NCBI GenBank assembly: GCA_947475685.1
Contig: CANJNC010000031.1
Coordinates: 1-40,650 of the forward strand
DNA from: Comamonadaceae bacterium
Lineage (GTDB): Bacteria > Pseudomonadota > Gammaproteobacteria > Burkholderiales > Burkholderiaceae_C
Length of the DNA stretch: 40,650 nt
Direction: 5' to 3'
The translations under genes were made by a program, and so were the position numbers. Below, piece by piece: positions 18,990 to 28,167 of the stretch. The notes under the pieces are model-generated. The model saw only the letters and a list, made by a program, of their open reading frames with translations. It was not told the origin of the DNA and did not search any database. Positions within the stretch are counted from its first letter, which is position 1. Every line of letters starts with the position of its first letter.

Positions 18990-19108
18990 CCTTTTTTTGA
19001 TCACCAACTCACTTGAAACTCCTTTTTTTGATGGATGCATGCCTATCGATTCAAAGCGTTACCAAGCGCTACTGAAACGGAATCGCCCTTTTTTTCTTCC
19101 TTTTGATC
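18990..19108. repeat. repeated pyrimidine/TTTTGATC elements
   Basis: CCTTTTTTTGAT occurs at 18990-19001 and again at 19021-19032, 31 bases apart start to start, close to three helical turns. A third variant has CCTTTTTTT at 19087-19095, followed by CCTTTTGATC at 19099-19108. The TTTTGATC core reappears in the other divergent promoter region at 30315-30434. This could be a shared operator half-site or intrinsically bent DNA. Only the repetition itself is observed. Confidence 0.4.
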
Positions 19109-19189
19109 AAATAGACTTAATTTGTAGTATTAATGTATTCATTTAAAAAAAGAAATGATGGGTTTGAGGCGGTTTAAATTGAGGGTTAA

Positions 19190-19208
19190 ATTTAGTTGAC
19201 AACTAAAT
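19190..19208. promoter_or_regulatory. 19-base perfect palindrome, candidate MarR operator
   Basis: ATTTAGTTG-A-CAACTAAAT is a perfect 9-1-9 inverted repeat, 48 bases before the monooxygenase ATG. MarR dimers typically bind 16-20 base palindromes that overlap promoters, and a MarR gene is third in the operon downstream. The assignment of this regulator to this site is inference from proximity and form. Confidence 0.65.
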
Positions 19209-19224
19209 ATTTTCCAATTAAATT
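19196..19224 (+). promoter_or_regulatory. candidate sigma70 promoter of the aryl-CoA operon
   Basis: TTGACA at 19196-19201 is a consensus -35 hexamer lying in the centre of the palindrome. With a 17-base spacer the -10 hexamer would be TAAATT (19219-19224), four of six to consensus; a 16-base spacer gives TTAAAT, also four of six. Binding of a repressor to the palindrome would block RNA polymerase directly. Confidence 0.55.
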
Positions 19225-19255
19225 AATACCAGCTCATCTAATTTAAAGGCGACTC

Positions 19256-21610
19256 ATGAAAATCGTATGCATTGGAGGAGGACCCGCAGGCCTTTACTTC
19301 GCGTTGTTGATGAAAAAACAAAATGCGAATCACGACATCACCGTCATTGAGAGAAACAAGCCCTTTGATACATTTGGATGGGGTGTCGTTTTTTCAGATC
19401 AAACACTTGGTAACCTTGAGAAAGCGGATCAGAAAAGTGCAAAAGAAATTCTTGCGTCCTTTAACCATTGGGATGACATCGAGGTGCGGGCCCATGGAGA
19501 GGTCAGTCGATCTAGCGGACACGGATTTTGTGGCATTGGTCGAAAAAGATTGCTCAACATCTTACAAAACCGTTGCCTAGAAGAAGGCGTGTCGCTGCTG
19601 TTTGACCAGGATGTGACGGATGACGAGGCCTTTAAAGATGCAGACTTGATCATTGCATGCGATGGGCTCAACAGCCGCATTAGAACAAAATACGAGCAAA
19701 GTTACAAGCCCAACATAGACATTCGCAAATGCAGGTTTGTGTGGTTAGGGACGACCAAACTTTTTGAGGCCTTCACATTTGCATTCGAAAAAACACACCA
19801 CGGCTGGTACCAAGCACACTGCTATCAATTTGACAGTGAACTCTCGACTTTTATTGTCGAGACCACCGAGGAGACTTGGCTACAAGAGGGTTTGGATAAG
19901 TTCAGCAAAGAAGAGTCCATCGCTTTTTGTGAAAAACTGTTTGCCCAACATTTAGAGGGGCATGCCTTGCTCTCAAACGCAGAGCACTTAAGGGGTTCGA
20001 GCCAGTGGATCAAATTCCCCAGAGTCATCTGCGAAAATTGGGTACACCACAATGGTCAAGCGCCCGTCGTTTTGATGGGAGATGCAGCCCATACGGCCCA
20101 CTTCTCCATTGGCTCGGGGACCAAACTTGCCCTAGAAGACTCCATTGAATTGGCCCAATGCATTGCCAATCACCAAGGCAATCTGACTGTGGCTTTAGAG
20201 AGTTATCAAGCGCTCAGAAGTGTTGAAGTTTTAAAAATACAAAATGCAGCACGAAACTCAACCGAGTGGTTTGAAAATGTCGAGCGCTACATGCACCTGC
20301 CGATGCAACAATTTGCCTACTCATTGCTGACTCGCAGCCAGCGCATCAGCCACGAAAATCTCAAGCTTAGAGATCACAAGTATGTCAGCGAATTTGAGAC
20401 TTGGTTTTCATCTAAAGCGGGTATGCAAACGAGTCCATCCAAAACGCCCATCCCGCCCATGTTCACACCCTTTAAGTTACGTGAACTGACTCTTAAAAAT
20501 CGAATTGTCGTCTCGCCAATGGCACAGTACTCCTGCACGGAGGGCATGCCAGAGGACTACCACTTGGTTCACTTGGGTGCGAGAGCCATGGGAGGTGCCG
20601 CTTTGGTGATGACGGAGATGACTTGTATTTCTCCCCAAGCTCGGATCACTCCAGGCTGTCCAGGCATTTGGAACGATTCACAAGCCAAGGCTTGGCAAAG
20701 AATTGTGAACTTTATCCATGAAAATACAGATGCAAAAATTGGCATTCAACTTGGGCACTCAGGCGCCAAAGGCTCAACCAAACTCGCATGGGATGGCATG
20801 GATCAACCCCTGGATCAAGACAATTGGCTCTTGTTGTCTGCATCAAAACAACAATACGTTCCTCAACAAAGTCACTGGGCGCAAGAGATCACCCTGCGCC
20901 AGATGGATCAAATCAAGAAAGAATTTGTGAATTCAACTGTGCTTGCCATTGAGGCAGGCTTTGATTGGTTAGAGCTTCACTGTGCTCATGGGTATTTACT
21001 CTCCTCTTTTATTTCACCCCTGACCAATCATCGAACGGATGAGTACGGAGGGGATTTAAAAGCCAGGCTAAAGTACCCCTTGGAGGTTTTTAAAGCCATG
21101 CGGGAAGTTTGGCCTGTCAACTTACCCATTTCAGTCAGAATTTCTACCCATGACTGGGTCGAGGGCGGGATAACGCCTGATGATGCAGTCATGATTGGTA
21201 AATACTTCAAAATCGCTGGCGTAGACTTGATCGACTGCTCCTCAGGGCAAGTGAGCAAAGATGAAAAGCCTGTCTATGGCCGCATGTTTCAAACCCCCAT
21301 GTCTGACAGAGTCCGCCAAGAGGCACAAATTCCAACGATTGCGGTGGGAGCTATTTCGGATGCAGATCAGGTCAACAGCATCATCGCTTCAGGACGCGCC
21401 GATTTATGTGCCGTTGCAAGACCGCACCTCGCAAATCCGCATTGGACGCTCAATGAAGCCGCGAAAATTGGTTACTTTGCGCTTGATTGGCCCAAGCCCT
21501 ACCAATCAGGAAAATTCCAACTCGAAAGAAATCTGGAGCGAGAGAAGATGCTGAGCCAACAAAGCAGTTCCTCACTGGCCCTTAAAGCAAGATTGAACTC
21601 TGAGGTGTAA
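19256..21610 (+). CDS. 2-aminobenzoyl-CoA monooxygenase/reductase-type (salicylyl-CoA 5-hydroxylase-like) bifunctional flavoenzyme
   Basis: 784 residues, a fusion of two flavoprotein domains. The N-terminal half is a class A FAD monooxygenase, with [15 protein letters not shown] at the start, [10 protein letters not shown], and [21 protein letters not shown] from about residue 275. From about residue 402 an Old Yellow Enzyme-type FMN domain follows: [29 protein letters not shown] phosphate contact, [16 protein letters not shown] and [10 protein letters not shown]. This architecture is that of 2-aminobenzoyl-CoA monooxygenase/reductase, and the same family is often labelled salicylyl-CoA 5-hydroxylase. 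The enzyme uses O2 and NAD(P)H to hydroxylate and dearomatise an ortho-substituted benzoyl-CoA. First gene of the operon. Confidence 0.9.
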   Translation: MKIVCIGGGPAGLYFALLMKKQNANHDITVIERNKPFDTFGWGVVFSDQTLGNLEKADQKSAKEILASFNHWDDIEVRAHGEVSRSSGHGFCGIGRKRLLNILQNRCLEEGVSLLFDQDVTDDEAFKDADLIIACDGLNSRIRTKYEQSYKPNIDIRKCRFVWLGTTKLFEAFTFAFEKTHHGWYQAHCYQFDSELSTFIVETTEETWLQEGLDKFSKEESIAFCEKLFAQHLEGHALLSNAEHLRGSSQWIKFPRVICENWVHHNGQAPVVLMGDAAHTAHFSIGSGTKLALEDSIELAQCIANHQGNLTVALESYQALRSVEVLKIQNAARNSTEWFENVERYMHLPMQQFAYSLLTRSQRISHENLKLRDHKYVSEFETWFSSKAGMQTSPSKTPIPPMFTPFKLRELTLKNRIVVSPMAQYSCTEGMPEDYHLVHLGARAMGGAALVMTEMTCISPQARITPGCPGIWNDSQAKAWQRIVNFIHENTDAKIGIQLGHSGAKGSTKLAWDGMDQPLDQDNWLLLSASKQQYVPQQSHWAQEITLRQMDQIKKEFVNSTVLAIEAGFDWLELHCAHGYLLSSFISPLTNHRTDEYGGDLKARLKYPLEVFKAMREVWPVNLPISVRISTHDWVEGGITPDDAVMIGKYFKIAGVDLIDCSSGQVSKDEKPVYGRMFQTPMSDRVRQEAQIPTIAVGAISDADQVNSIIASGRADLCAVARPHLANPHWTLNEAAKIGYFALDWPKPYQSGKFQLERNLEREKMLSQQSSSSLALKARLNSEV

Positions 21611-21612
21611 GT

Positions 21613-22398
21613 ATGCACTCATTTTCAAAGTTGAAATCTTCCCATGTACTCATCACAGGAGCGGGAAAAGGCATCGGTCGCGCCATCGCATTGGAGATGA
21701 GTCAGCATGCATCAAAATTAACCCTGATTGGGCGCAATGAAAAAAATCTAAAAGAAGTTCAGTCACTTGTTGAAAAAAATTGTGCCGTCCAAATCCTTTT
21801 ATGCGACATCACGGTTGAAAAATCTGTTCAAGCCACATTTGCAAAAGCAGCGTCTTCGTTTGGCCCCATTGCCGTGCTCGTCAATAACGCAGGACAAGCA
21901 CAAAGCGCATCCTTTCAAAAGACAACCCTTGCAAATTTGAGAGCCATGCTTGATGTCAATTTGAATGGTGCTTTTCTTTGTATACAGGCTGTCATTGAAG
22001 AAATGTTGAAATTAAATTACGCACGCGTCATCAACATCGCAAGCACTGCCGCACAAAAAGGCTACCCCTATGTCAGCGCCTATGTTGCAGCCAAACACGG
22101 TGTGCTTGGCCTCACCCGATCCTTGGCTTTGGAGTTTGCCAAAAGTCGCATCACTTTCAACGCCATATGCCCAGGCTTTGCAGACACGGACATTGTCTCT
22201 GAGAGCTTGAAGACCATCACAGCAAAAACCAATCTCAGCCGTGAAAATGCCCTTCAAGAATTGGTCAAAAACAATCCTCAACGCAGGCTCATCGCACCAG
22301 ATGAAGTGGCTCAACAAGTCCTATGGCTTTGTCACGACCTGTCTCAAAGCATCAATGGGCAAGCCCTCTCCATTGCAGGCGGCGAAGTGATGTCTTGA
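21613..22398 (+). CDS. short-chain dehydrogenase/reductase of the aryl-CoA operon
   Basis: 261 residues, classical SDR. Cofactor loop ITGAGKGIGRAIA (about 15-27), NNAGQA near residue 94, catalytic serine in IASTAAQ, SAYVAAKHGVLGL (YxxxK) and ICPGFADTDIV. The ATG follows the monooxygenase stop by two bases, with GAGG just upstream, so translation is coupled. The likely role is as a 3-hydroxyacyl-CoA-type dehydrogenase acting on the non-aromatic intermediate formed by the preceding enzyme. This is inferred from position; the sequence only gives the superfamily. Confidence 0.87.
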   Translation: MHSFSKLKSSHVLITGAGKGIGRAIALEMSQHASKLTLIGRNEKNLKEVQSLVEKNCAVQILLCDITVEKSVQATFAKAASSFGPIAVLVNNAGQAQSASFQKTTLANLRAMLDVNLNGAFLCIQAVIEEMLKLNYARVINIASTAAQKGYPYVSAYVAAKHGVLGLTRSLALEFAKSRITFNAICPGFADTDIVSESLKTITAKTNLSRENALQELVKNNPQRRLIAPDEVAQQVLWLCHDLSQSINGQALSIAGGEVMS

Positions 22399-22401
22399 CT
22401 C

Positions 22402-22911
22402 ATGAAAATCACTATGAACAGCAAAGACACACGCTTGACAACAGAGCTCTCACAAACCGACAACGCTGCGACACACTTGAGTGTCAGAACTTGGCTTAGA
22501 CTGTATGCTTGCAGCAATTTCATTGAACAACAAATCCAACAAAAACTGCGAAGCCAGTTCGGAATCAGCTTGGCTCGCTTTGACTTTTTAGCTCAGTTGG
22601 TTCGAGCACCAAATGGCATGAAGATGAATGTTTTATCAAAAAAACTAATGGTCAGTGGTGGAAATATCACAGGCTTGACAGATCAATTGGTCAAAGAAGA
22701 GCTTGTGCTCAGGCAAGACGATCCCAGCGACAGAAGATCGTATGTGCTGATCAGTACAGAAAAAGGAAAGCACGAATTCGCTCTAATGGCCCAAGCGCAT
22801 GAGTCTTGGGTAAGCGAAATCATGGAAGATCTAGATGCCTCTAAACTCAAGCGTTTGTATGCATCCTTGGATCACCTAAAAAATATACTCACCCCCTTAA
22901 ATCTCTCTTGA
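22402..22911 (+). CDS. MarR-family transcriptional regulator
   Basis: 169 residues with a winged helix-turn-helix: ARFDFLAQLVRAPNGMKMNVLSKKLMVSGGNITGLTDQLV is the helix-turn-helix, and LRQDDPSDRRSYVLISTEKG is the beta-wing with the DPSDRRS signature. Aromatic CoA-pathway MarR proteins commonly repress their operon and are released by an aryl-CoA ligand; that role is inferred here. The candidate operator is at 19190-19208. ATG at 22402 is three bases after the SDR stop; a second in-frame ATG at 22414 exists, and the N-terminal 25 residues are not conserved-looking. Confidence 0.92.
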   Translation: MKITMNSKDTRLTTELSQTDNAATHLSVRTWLRLYACSNFIEQQIQQKLRSQFGISLARFDFLAQLVRAPNGMKMNVLSKKLMVSGGNITGLTDQLVKEELVLRQDDPSDRRSYVLISTEKGKHEFALMAQAHESWVSEIMEDLDASKLKRLYASLDHLKNILTPLNLS

Positions 22912-22947
22912 GACCGCCCAGTCCATCAACAAACCAAGATCAAAGCC

Positions 22948-24120
22948 ATGCAAGATAGCGCGCAATTGAATCTCCCCTTCTTTGAATCTAAGCACGAGGC
23001 CTTGTCAAAAAACTTGCACCTCTGGGCAAAAACTCATTTAAACGATATTGACTGCCCTGATGTAGATGCGCACTGCAGGCAACTCGTGGGTCAACTTGGA
23101 CGCGATGACTGGCTTAAATATTGTGTCGCTGGTCAAGAGAATGGTGGCCTTTATTCACAAATTGACAATCGCTCAATTTGCCTGATTCGAGAAATTCTTG
23201 CAAAACACAGTGGCTTGGCAGACTTTGCATTTGCCATGCAAGGTCTTGGATCTGGCGCCATCTCCATTGCTGGCAGCAAAGAGCAAAAGGAACGCTACCT
23301 TCCTAAAGTGTCCAAGGGACAATCCATCGCTGCCTTTGCACTGTCTGAGCCGCATGCGGGCTCGGATGTTGCTGCATTGAGTTGTGAGGCAACGCTCTCT
23401 GGCGACCATTACATACTCAATGGTGAAAAAACATGGATCTCTAATGGTGGCATTGCTGACTTTTATGTGGTTTTTGCCAGAACTGGAGATGCGCCAGGCT
23501 CTAGGGGTATTTCCGCATTCATTGTGGATAAAGATACAGACGGCTTTGAAATTGCTGAACGCATCCATGTCATTGCTCCACATCCCTTGGCTAGAATTAA
23601 ATTCACCAATTGCGCTGTCCCTGTCTCCAACAGAATTGGCAACTCTGGGGAAGGTTTCAAAATAGCGATGCGCACACTTGATATTTTTCGAACTTCAGTT
23701 GCGAGTGCTGCTTTGGGGTTTGCCAAGCGTGCTTTTCATGAGGCCCTTGAAAGAGCCAAAACCAGAAAAATATTCAATGGGCATTTGGCGGATTTTCAGA
23801 TCACTCAAGTCAAATTGGCTGAAATGGCCACCCGCATAGAAAGTGCTGAGTTGCTCACCTACAAAGCCGCTTGGCTCAAGGACCAAGGCAAGAACGTGAC
23901 CAAAGAAGCTGCAATGGCCAAAATGACTTCCACTGAAAATGCGCAATGGGTGATTGATGCTGCTGTGCAGATGTTGGGTGCATTGGGGGTCGTGAGTGGC
24001 GTCATTGTTGAACGCTTGTACAGAGAAATCCGTGCGCTTCGTATTTACGAAGGCGCAACAGAAGTTCAAATGTTGATCATTGCAAAGTCGGTCCTTGAAA
24101 ATCACAGAATAAATTCTTGA
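22948..24120 (+). CDS. acyl-CoA dehydrogenase of the aryl-CoA operon
   Basis: 390 residues, the usual length for short/branched-chain ACADs. Blocks visible are AFALSEPHAGSDVAALSCEA (FAD contact), LNGEKTWISNGGIADFYVVFART, RTSVASAALGFAKRAFHEALERAKTRKIF, the helix with VQMLGALGVVSGVIVERLYREIRALRIYEGATEVQ (read in parts), and a catalytic base glutamate in YEGATE. It probably oxidises or isomerises an alicyclic CoA intermediate and passes electrons to ETF. It is 36 bases downstream of marR. It is not closely similar to the ACAD at 5393-6640. Confidence 0.92.
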   Translation: MQDSAQLNLPFFESKHEALSKNLHLWAKTHLNDIDCPDVDAHCRQLVGQLGRDDWLKYCVAGQENGGLYSQIDNRSICLIREILAKHSGLADFAFAMQGLGSGAISIAGSKEQKERYLPKVSKGQSIAAFALSEPHAGSDVAALSCEATLSGDHYILNGEKTWISNGGIADFYVVFARTGDAPGSRGISAFIVDKDTDGFEIAERIHVIAPHPLARIKFTNCAVPVSNRIGNSGEGFKIAMRTLDIFRTSVASAALGFAKRAFHEALERAKTRKIFNGHLADFQITQVKLAEMATRIESAELLTYKAAWLKDQGKNVTKEAAMAKMTSTENAQWVIDAAVQMLGALGVVSGVIVERLYREIRALRIYEGATEVQMLIIAKSVLENHRINS

Positions 24121-24163
24121 TTTTTCCCTTGCCAGAACCATCATCCATAAAGAGTTTGATTTT

Positions 24164-25789
24164 ATGAAAACGGCTCATTTAGATACCTTTGTTCACGACA
24201 ACTTACCACCTCCCGAACTTCTACCGGAATTTATCTTTGACTTACCCGAGCTTGAGTTCCCGGGAAATATGAATTGTGCAGTTGAAATTTTAGATAAAGC
24301 CATCAGCAAAGGCTTTGGCAACCGTGTTTGTATTCAATGTGATCGCTTAACTTGGACCTATCAAGATCTTCTAGACAAAGCCAACCAAATGGCCAACGTC
24401 TTGACAAAGGAGCTTCATTTAAAAGCCGGAAACAGAGTTCTACTGCGATCAGCCAACACGCCTGAAATGGTAGCGACTTGGTTTGCAGTGGTCAAAGCAG
24501 GTGGCATTGCAGTTGCAACCATGCCCTTGTTAAGATCTCTTGAGCTCAGACAAATCATTGATAAAGGACAGGTCAGTCATGCGATTTGTGACCACTCATT
24601 AAGAGAAGAGTTGATCAAGGCACAACAAGAATGCGAGTCCAAGTGCCTCAAACACATCAGTTTTTTTCGCTCTTCGGACACGACACAGGAGGGGCAGCAC
24701 TTGTTGGATATCGCCGCTTTATCGCAACCCAGCACATTTGAGAATTTCTCCTCCCTCTCAACCGATTGCTGCATTTTGGCCTTCACCTCAGGCACGACAG
24801 GTGTGCCCAAGGCCACCATTCACAATCACCGCGATGTGATGTCAATTTGCACCTGTTGGCCCGAATTTGTTTTGAAACCGCTCGCATCCGATGTTTTTAT
24901 TGGAAGCCCGCCCCTTGCATTCACCTTTGGACTCGGTGGATTGATTCTTTTCCCCATGAAATTTGGAGCCAGTGTGGCCTTGCTGGAGAAAGCCTCTCCA
25001 AAGGACTTGGTGGTGGGCATTCAACAATTCAAGGCCTCGATCCTCTTTACTGCACCAACCTCCTATCGACAATTGGCACTCGAAGGACTCATTGACCCAC
25101 TCAGCAGCCTTAGGAAATGTGTCTCAGCGGGTGAAGCGCTGCCAGGACCAACCAGGGCACTTTGGAAACAAGCAACGGGGATCGAAATCATTGATGGCAT
25201 TGGGACAACGGAGATGCTACATATTTTCATATCCGCCAACGAGCACGAGTCTATCCCGGGTGCTACTGGCAAGGTCGTCAAAGGCTACAAGGCATGTATT
25301 TTGGATGACGATGGCAATGAGCTCCCCGTTGGAACAATTGGCCACTTGGCAGTCAAAGGCCCCACGGGTTGTCGCTATCTGAACGATGAGCGACAGGCCA
25401 AATACATCAAAAAAGGATGGAACGTCACCGGAGATGCCTATTTGATGGATGAGAACGGCTACTTCCATTATCAGTCGCGAACAGATGACATGATCATCTC
25501 CTCTGGATACAATATAGCTGGCCCAGAGATAGAAGCTTGTATCTTGTCCCACCCAATTGTGGCTGAATGCGCCGTAGTGGGTGAGCCCGATGAGGCAAGG
25601 GGTGCCATTGTCAAGGCATTTGTCGTCCTCAAAGCCGATATCTCAGCCAACGACTTGAGTACAAAATCCATCCAAGACCACGTCAAAACTCAACTTGCTC
25701 CCTATAAATACCCAAGAAAAATTGAATTTGTCAAAAGTCTTCCAAGAACAGAGACAGGAAAAATTCAGCGCTTTAAATTAAGACAATGA
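24164..25789 (+). CDS. 2-aminobenzoate/benzoate-type aryl-CoA ligase
   Basis: 541 residues, AMP-forming ligase of the benzoate-CoA ligase subfamily. Motifs: AFTSGTTGVPKATIHNH (about 206-222), SPPLAFTFGLGGLILFPM, SAGEALPGPTRALWKQATGIEIIDGIGTTEML read in parts, GDAYLMDENGYFHYQSRTDDMI, and the C-terminal RTETGKIQRFKLRQ with the catalytic lysine. The TFGLGG and IGTTEMLHIFIS segments match aminobenzoate/benzoate ligases rather than fatty-acid ligases. It activates the aromatic acid for the monooxygenase/reductase. Its stop overlaps the thioesterase start (ATGA). Confidence 0.88.
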   Translation: MKTAHLDTFVHDNLPPPELLPEFIFDLPELEFPGNMNCAVEILDKAISKGFGNRVCIQCDRLTWTYQDLLDKANQMANVLTKELHLKAGNRVLLRSANTPEMVATWFAVVKAGGIAVATMPLLRSLELRQIIDKGQVSHAICDHSLREELIKAQQECESKCLKHISFFRSSDTTQEGQHLLDIAALSQPSTFENFSSLSTDCCILAFTSGTTGVPKATIHNHRDVMSICTCWPEFVLKPLASDVFIGSPPLAFTFGLGGLILFPMKFGASVALLEKASPKDLVVGIQQFKASILFTAPTSYRQLALEGLIDPLSSLRKCVSAGEALPGPTRALWKQATGIEIIDGIGTTEMLHIFISANEHESIPGATGKVVKGYKACILDDDGNELPVGTIGHLAVKGPTGCRYLNDERQAKYIKKGWNVTGDAYLMDENGYFHYQSRTDDMIISSGYNIAGPEIEACILSHPIVAECAVVGEPDEARGAIVKAFVVLKADISANDLSTKSIQDHVKTQLAPYKYPRKIEFVKSLPRTETGKIQRFKLRQ

Positions 25790-26223
25790 AATTCATCAAC
25801 CCCAAACGCATTCGTTTCCACCATTGCGACCCCGCTGGTATAGTTTTTTACCCCCAATACTACTTTTTATTGCACGAAACGCAGGAAGATTTCTTCTCGC
25901 ACATTGGGTTTTCCTTGTACGACATGATTGATCAAGGATGTGGTGTACCGATCGTTGACATGAAAACTCAGTTTTGTGGCATGTGCCGTCAAGGCGATGA
26001 TGTAGACATTGAGTTGGGGCTCTCAAAATTAGGAGGATCAAGTATCTGTATGGAATATGAAATCTTTGGCGCCAATAAGCTTAAAAATATTCCAAGAGAA
26101 CTTAAACTTAAAGCCACAGGAACCATTGTCTATATTGATTTGGCGAGCAATAAACCCATCAAGTTGCCTGAAGAATTGAGAACTGCGCTTGAGCCCTATT
26201 TAGAAATCTCGCCCCATGCATAA
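25786..26223 (+). CDS. 4-hydroxybenzoyl-CoA thioesterase-type hotdog protein
   Basis: 145 residues, hotdog fold. The active-site segment FHHCDPAGIVFYPQYYFLLHE (Asp15; read in parts) is the signature of Pseudomonas-type 4-hydroxybenzoyl-CoA thioesterase. It would hydrolyse an aryl-CoA, either releasing a final product such as gentisate or rescuing CoA from dead-end thioesters. The ATG lies within the ligase stop (ATGA), and its own end overlaps the RidA start by eight bases, so all three are translationally coupled. Confidence 0.9.
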   Translation: MKFINPKRIRFHHCDPAGIVFYPQYYFLLHETQEDFFSHIGFSLYDMIDQGCGVPIVDMKTQFCGMCRQGDDVDIELGLSKLGGSSICMEYEIFGANKLKNIPRELKLKATGTIVYIDLASNKPIKLPEELRTALEPYLEISPHA

Positions 26224-26605
26224 AAAAATCAATCCACCCCACTGGGCTCAACCTCGCGGATACTCCAATGCCATTCTGGCCAGTGGTTCTATTTTATTTC
26301 TAGGCGGCCAAATTGGATGGAATGAAAAAAACGAGTTCGAAAGCGATGACTTCATTGACCAAGCCAAGCAAACACTCCTCAATATCAGCGCACTTTTAAA
26401 TGAAGCCAAGGCCACACCAGAGCAAATGGTCAGAATGACCTGGTACATCACAAACCGTGATGAATACAATGCCAGGTTAAAGGAATTGGGTCATGTTTAT
26501 AGAGAGATCATGGGTAAGAATTTCCCAGTCATGACGTGTGTAGAGGTTTCCGGCTTGGTTGAACCTCGTGCAAAAATTGAAATCGAAGTCACCGCAGTCA
26601 TATGA
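26216..26605 (+). CDS. RidA-family (YjgF/YER057c) enamine/imine deaminase-like protein
   Basis: 129 residues, complete RidA domain. Visible are GYSNAILASGSILFLGGQIGW, MVRMTWYITNRDEYNARLKELGHVYREIMG read in parts, and VEVSGLVEPRAKIEIEVTAVI, in which the conserved arginine binds the substrate carboxylate. RidA enzymes hydrolyse enamines and imines to ketones and ammonia. In an operon that would produce a 2-amino-alicyclic-CoA, a specific deaminating role is plausible, and this favours an amino-substituted substrate over salicylate. Last gene of the operon, convergent with IOR pair 2 (30 bases between stops). Confidence 0.9.
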   Translation: MHKKINPPHWAQPRGYSNAILASGSILFLGGQIGWNEKNEFESDDFIDQAKQTLLNISALLNEAKATPEQMVRMTWYITNRDEYNARLKELGHVYREIMGKNFPVMTCVEVSGLVEPRAKIEIEVTAVI

Positions 26606-26635
26606 GCACTTAAGCATCCATGTCAACGCAATGAA

Positions 26636-28162
26636 CTACATTGATACAGATATTGAAGGCCATTTAGATAAAGCCGCCTGCAAGGCAGCGCCTTTTTCAT
26701 CAGCCAAAGCTGCGTTGCGAAGAGAGCTGATATCGGTGTCTAGCAAATTGGTATTCTTTTGAACCACCGCAAAAATCAAATCAAAGCTTTTAACACCTCG
26801 CTCATGGGTCTCGCTGTAGCCTTTAACCAAAGTTTGGCATTTGATCCACTCTAGGCATTTTTCTGAATTTTGCAAAGCACATGTTTTGATCAAACCCATC
26901 CACTTTTCAATTCTTTCATCTTCTTCTTTGAATCTTAAGGTTGACCGTCTCCAACGCTTAGCGCTTGCAACCAAGGTCAAAATTAAAAAACCACTGATGG
27001 TCGATGTTTGAACAATCCGACCCTTTGATGTCAAGGCCCCGATGGCATATCTTAAAACTTGAGACCCTAAGATCATTCGACCCAACACGGATGGAAGCGT
27101 CTCAGCAATCTCTTGCAACCTTGGGTGCATGTATTCATTGATAAGCACAATTTGACCCGCATTTGCCTGAGACTCTTGCTTGACACGATCAAACCGAGAT
27201 GCTTGTATTTTTAAGCTTGCGACCCGTGCTGTATCTTCATAGGACATCCAAAGCGCTAGGTGCCTGGCACTTTCTCTGATCAATTCACTCTCATTGCTAG
27301 AAAAGCAATTTTTCAAAGCGAGCATGCGATCAAGGAATAAATGTGCATAGTCAGGATCTTGGTATTCCACCAAGCGTTTGACTCCGTGCAATAAAATTTC
27401 TTGAACGTTTGATGGAAATGCATTTTCAATTCTTTCAATCAAACTTTTGATTTTGGGGTGTAGCCCGCTTTGGCTTGGTAGTTTGAATGTTTCTTTTGGA
27501 GTCGCAAAAAATTGTGATGCCCCCTTACCCGTTGAGGACTCACTCAACCCATAAGCTTGATCAAAGGCCTTGAGACTTTGCTCCACACCCACACCACCTT
27601 GGCGAATGGTCTCCTCAAATTGAGTTTTCGTGAAAGGCAATGTTTTAGAAGCTGCAAGGGAGCCAAACAACACAGCGCTGATTACACTTTGATGATCTTG
27701 CGCAACTTTTGCCATATCAAAGCCAATAAAGCGATTCGCCACTTTCCTTATCTCATCAAGCAATTGGCTGGAGTCCACCCGTCCATCGCCCATATGGGAC
27801 TTTTCACTCATGGCATAGACACGGTGTGTTGAAGCAATCAGGGTTGTTCGGTTTGACGTGACCAATCCACGCACCACCGCTCGTCCAGCCTCCATCAGCT
27901 CGGATGCCATGACAATGTCCACATCTCCAGGCATGGGCATGAGTGACAGAACAGGCAATTGAGTGGCAATTTTGGACAACGAGTGATCGAAGAGCTCAAC
28001 ATAATAAATGGTCGCACCAGTTCTTTGTGCCACTCCCGGCACAGAAGTGGTTTGCGCCACAAAACCATTGGCTTCACCCAATTGAACTATCCAATCGGCC
28101 AACACACCACCACCTTCGCCACCCATGGCAAGTATGGCTATTTTGTAAGGTTGAATACTCAT
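26636..28162 (-). CDS. indolepyruvate:ferredoxin oxidoreductase-like small (beta/gamma) subunit, pair 2
   Basis: 508 residues. N-terminal gamma domain: GGEGGGVLADWIV, SVPGVAQRTGATIYYVELF and MASELMEAGRAVV. The long helical C-terminal extension matches the other small subunit (13330-14904) in layout, for example in the segments ALWMSYEDTARVASLK here and ALWMSFEDIIRVADLK there. It follows the large subunit by five bases in the leftward direction, so the two are co-translated. The paralogues are clearly homologous but diverged over most of their length, which argues against a recent duplication. Confidence 0.87.
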   Translation of the reverse strand: MSIQPYKIAILAMGGEGGGVLADWIVQLGEANGFVAQTTSVPGVAQRTGATIYYVELFDHSLSKIATQLPVLSLMPMPGDVDIVMASELMEAGRAVVRGLVTSNRTTLIASTHRVYAMSEKSHMGDGRVDSSQLLDEIRKVANRFIGFDMAKVAQDHQSVISAVLFGSLAASKTLPFTKTQFEETIRQGGVGVEQSLKAFDQAYGLSESSTGKGASQFFATPKETFKLPSQSGLHPKIKSLIERIENAFPSNVQEILLHGVKRLVEYQDPDYAHLFLDRMLALKNCFSSNESELIRESARHLALWMSYEDTARVASLKIQASRFDRVKQESQANAGQIVLINEYMHPRLQEIAETLPSVLGRMILGSQVLRYAIGALTSKGRIVQTSTISGFLILTLVASAKRWRRSTLRFKEEDERIEKWMGLIKTCALQNSEKCLEWIKCQTLVKGYSETHERGVKSFDLIFAVVQKNTNLLDTDISSLRNAALADEKGAALQAALSKWPSISVSM

Positions 28163-28167
28163 GGACT

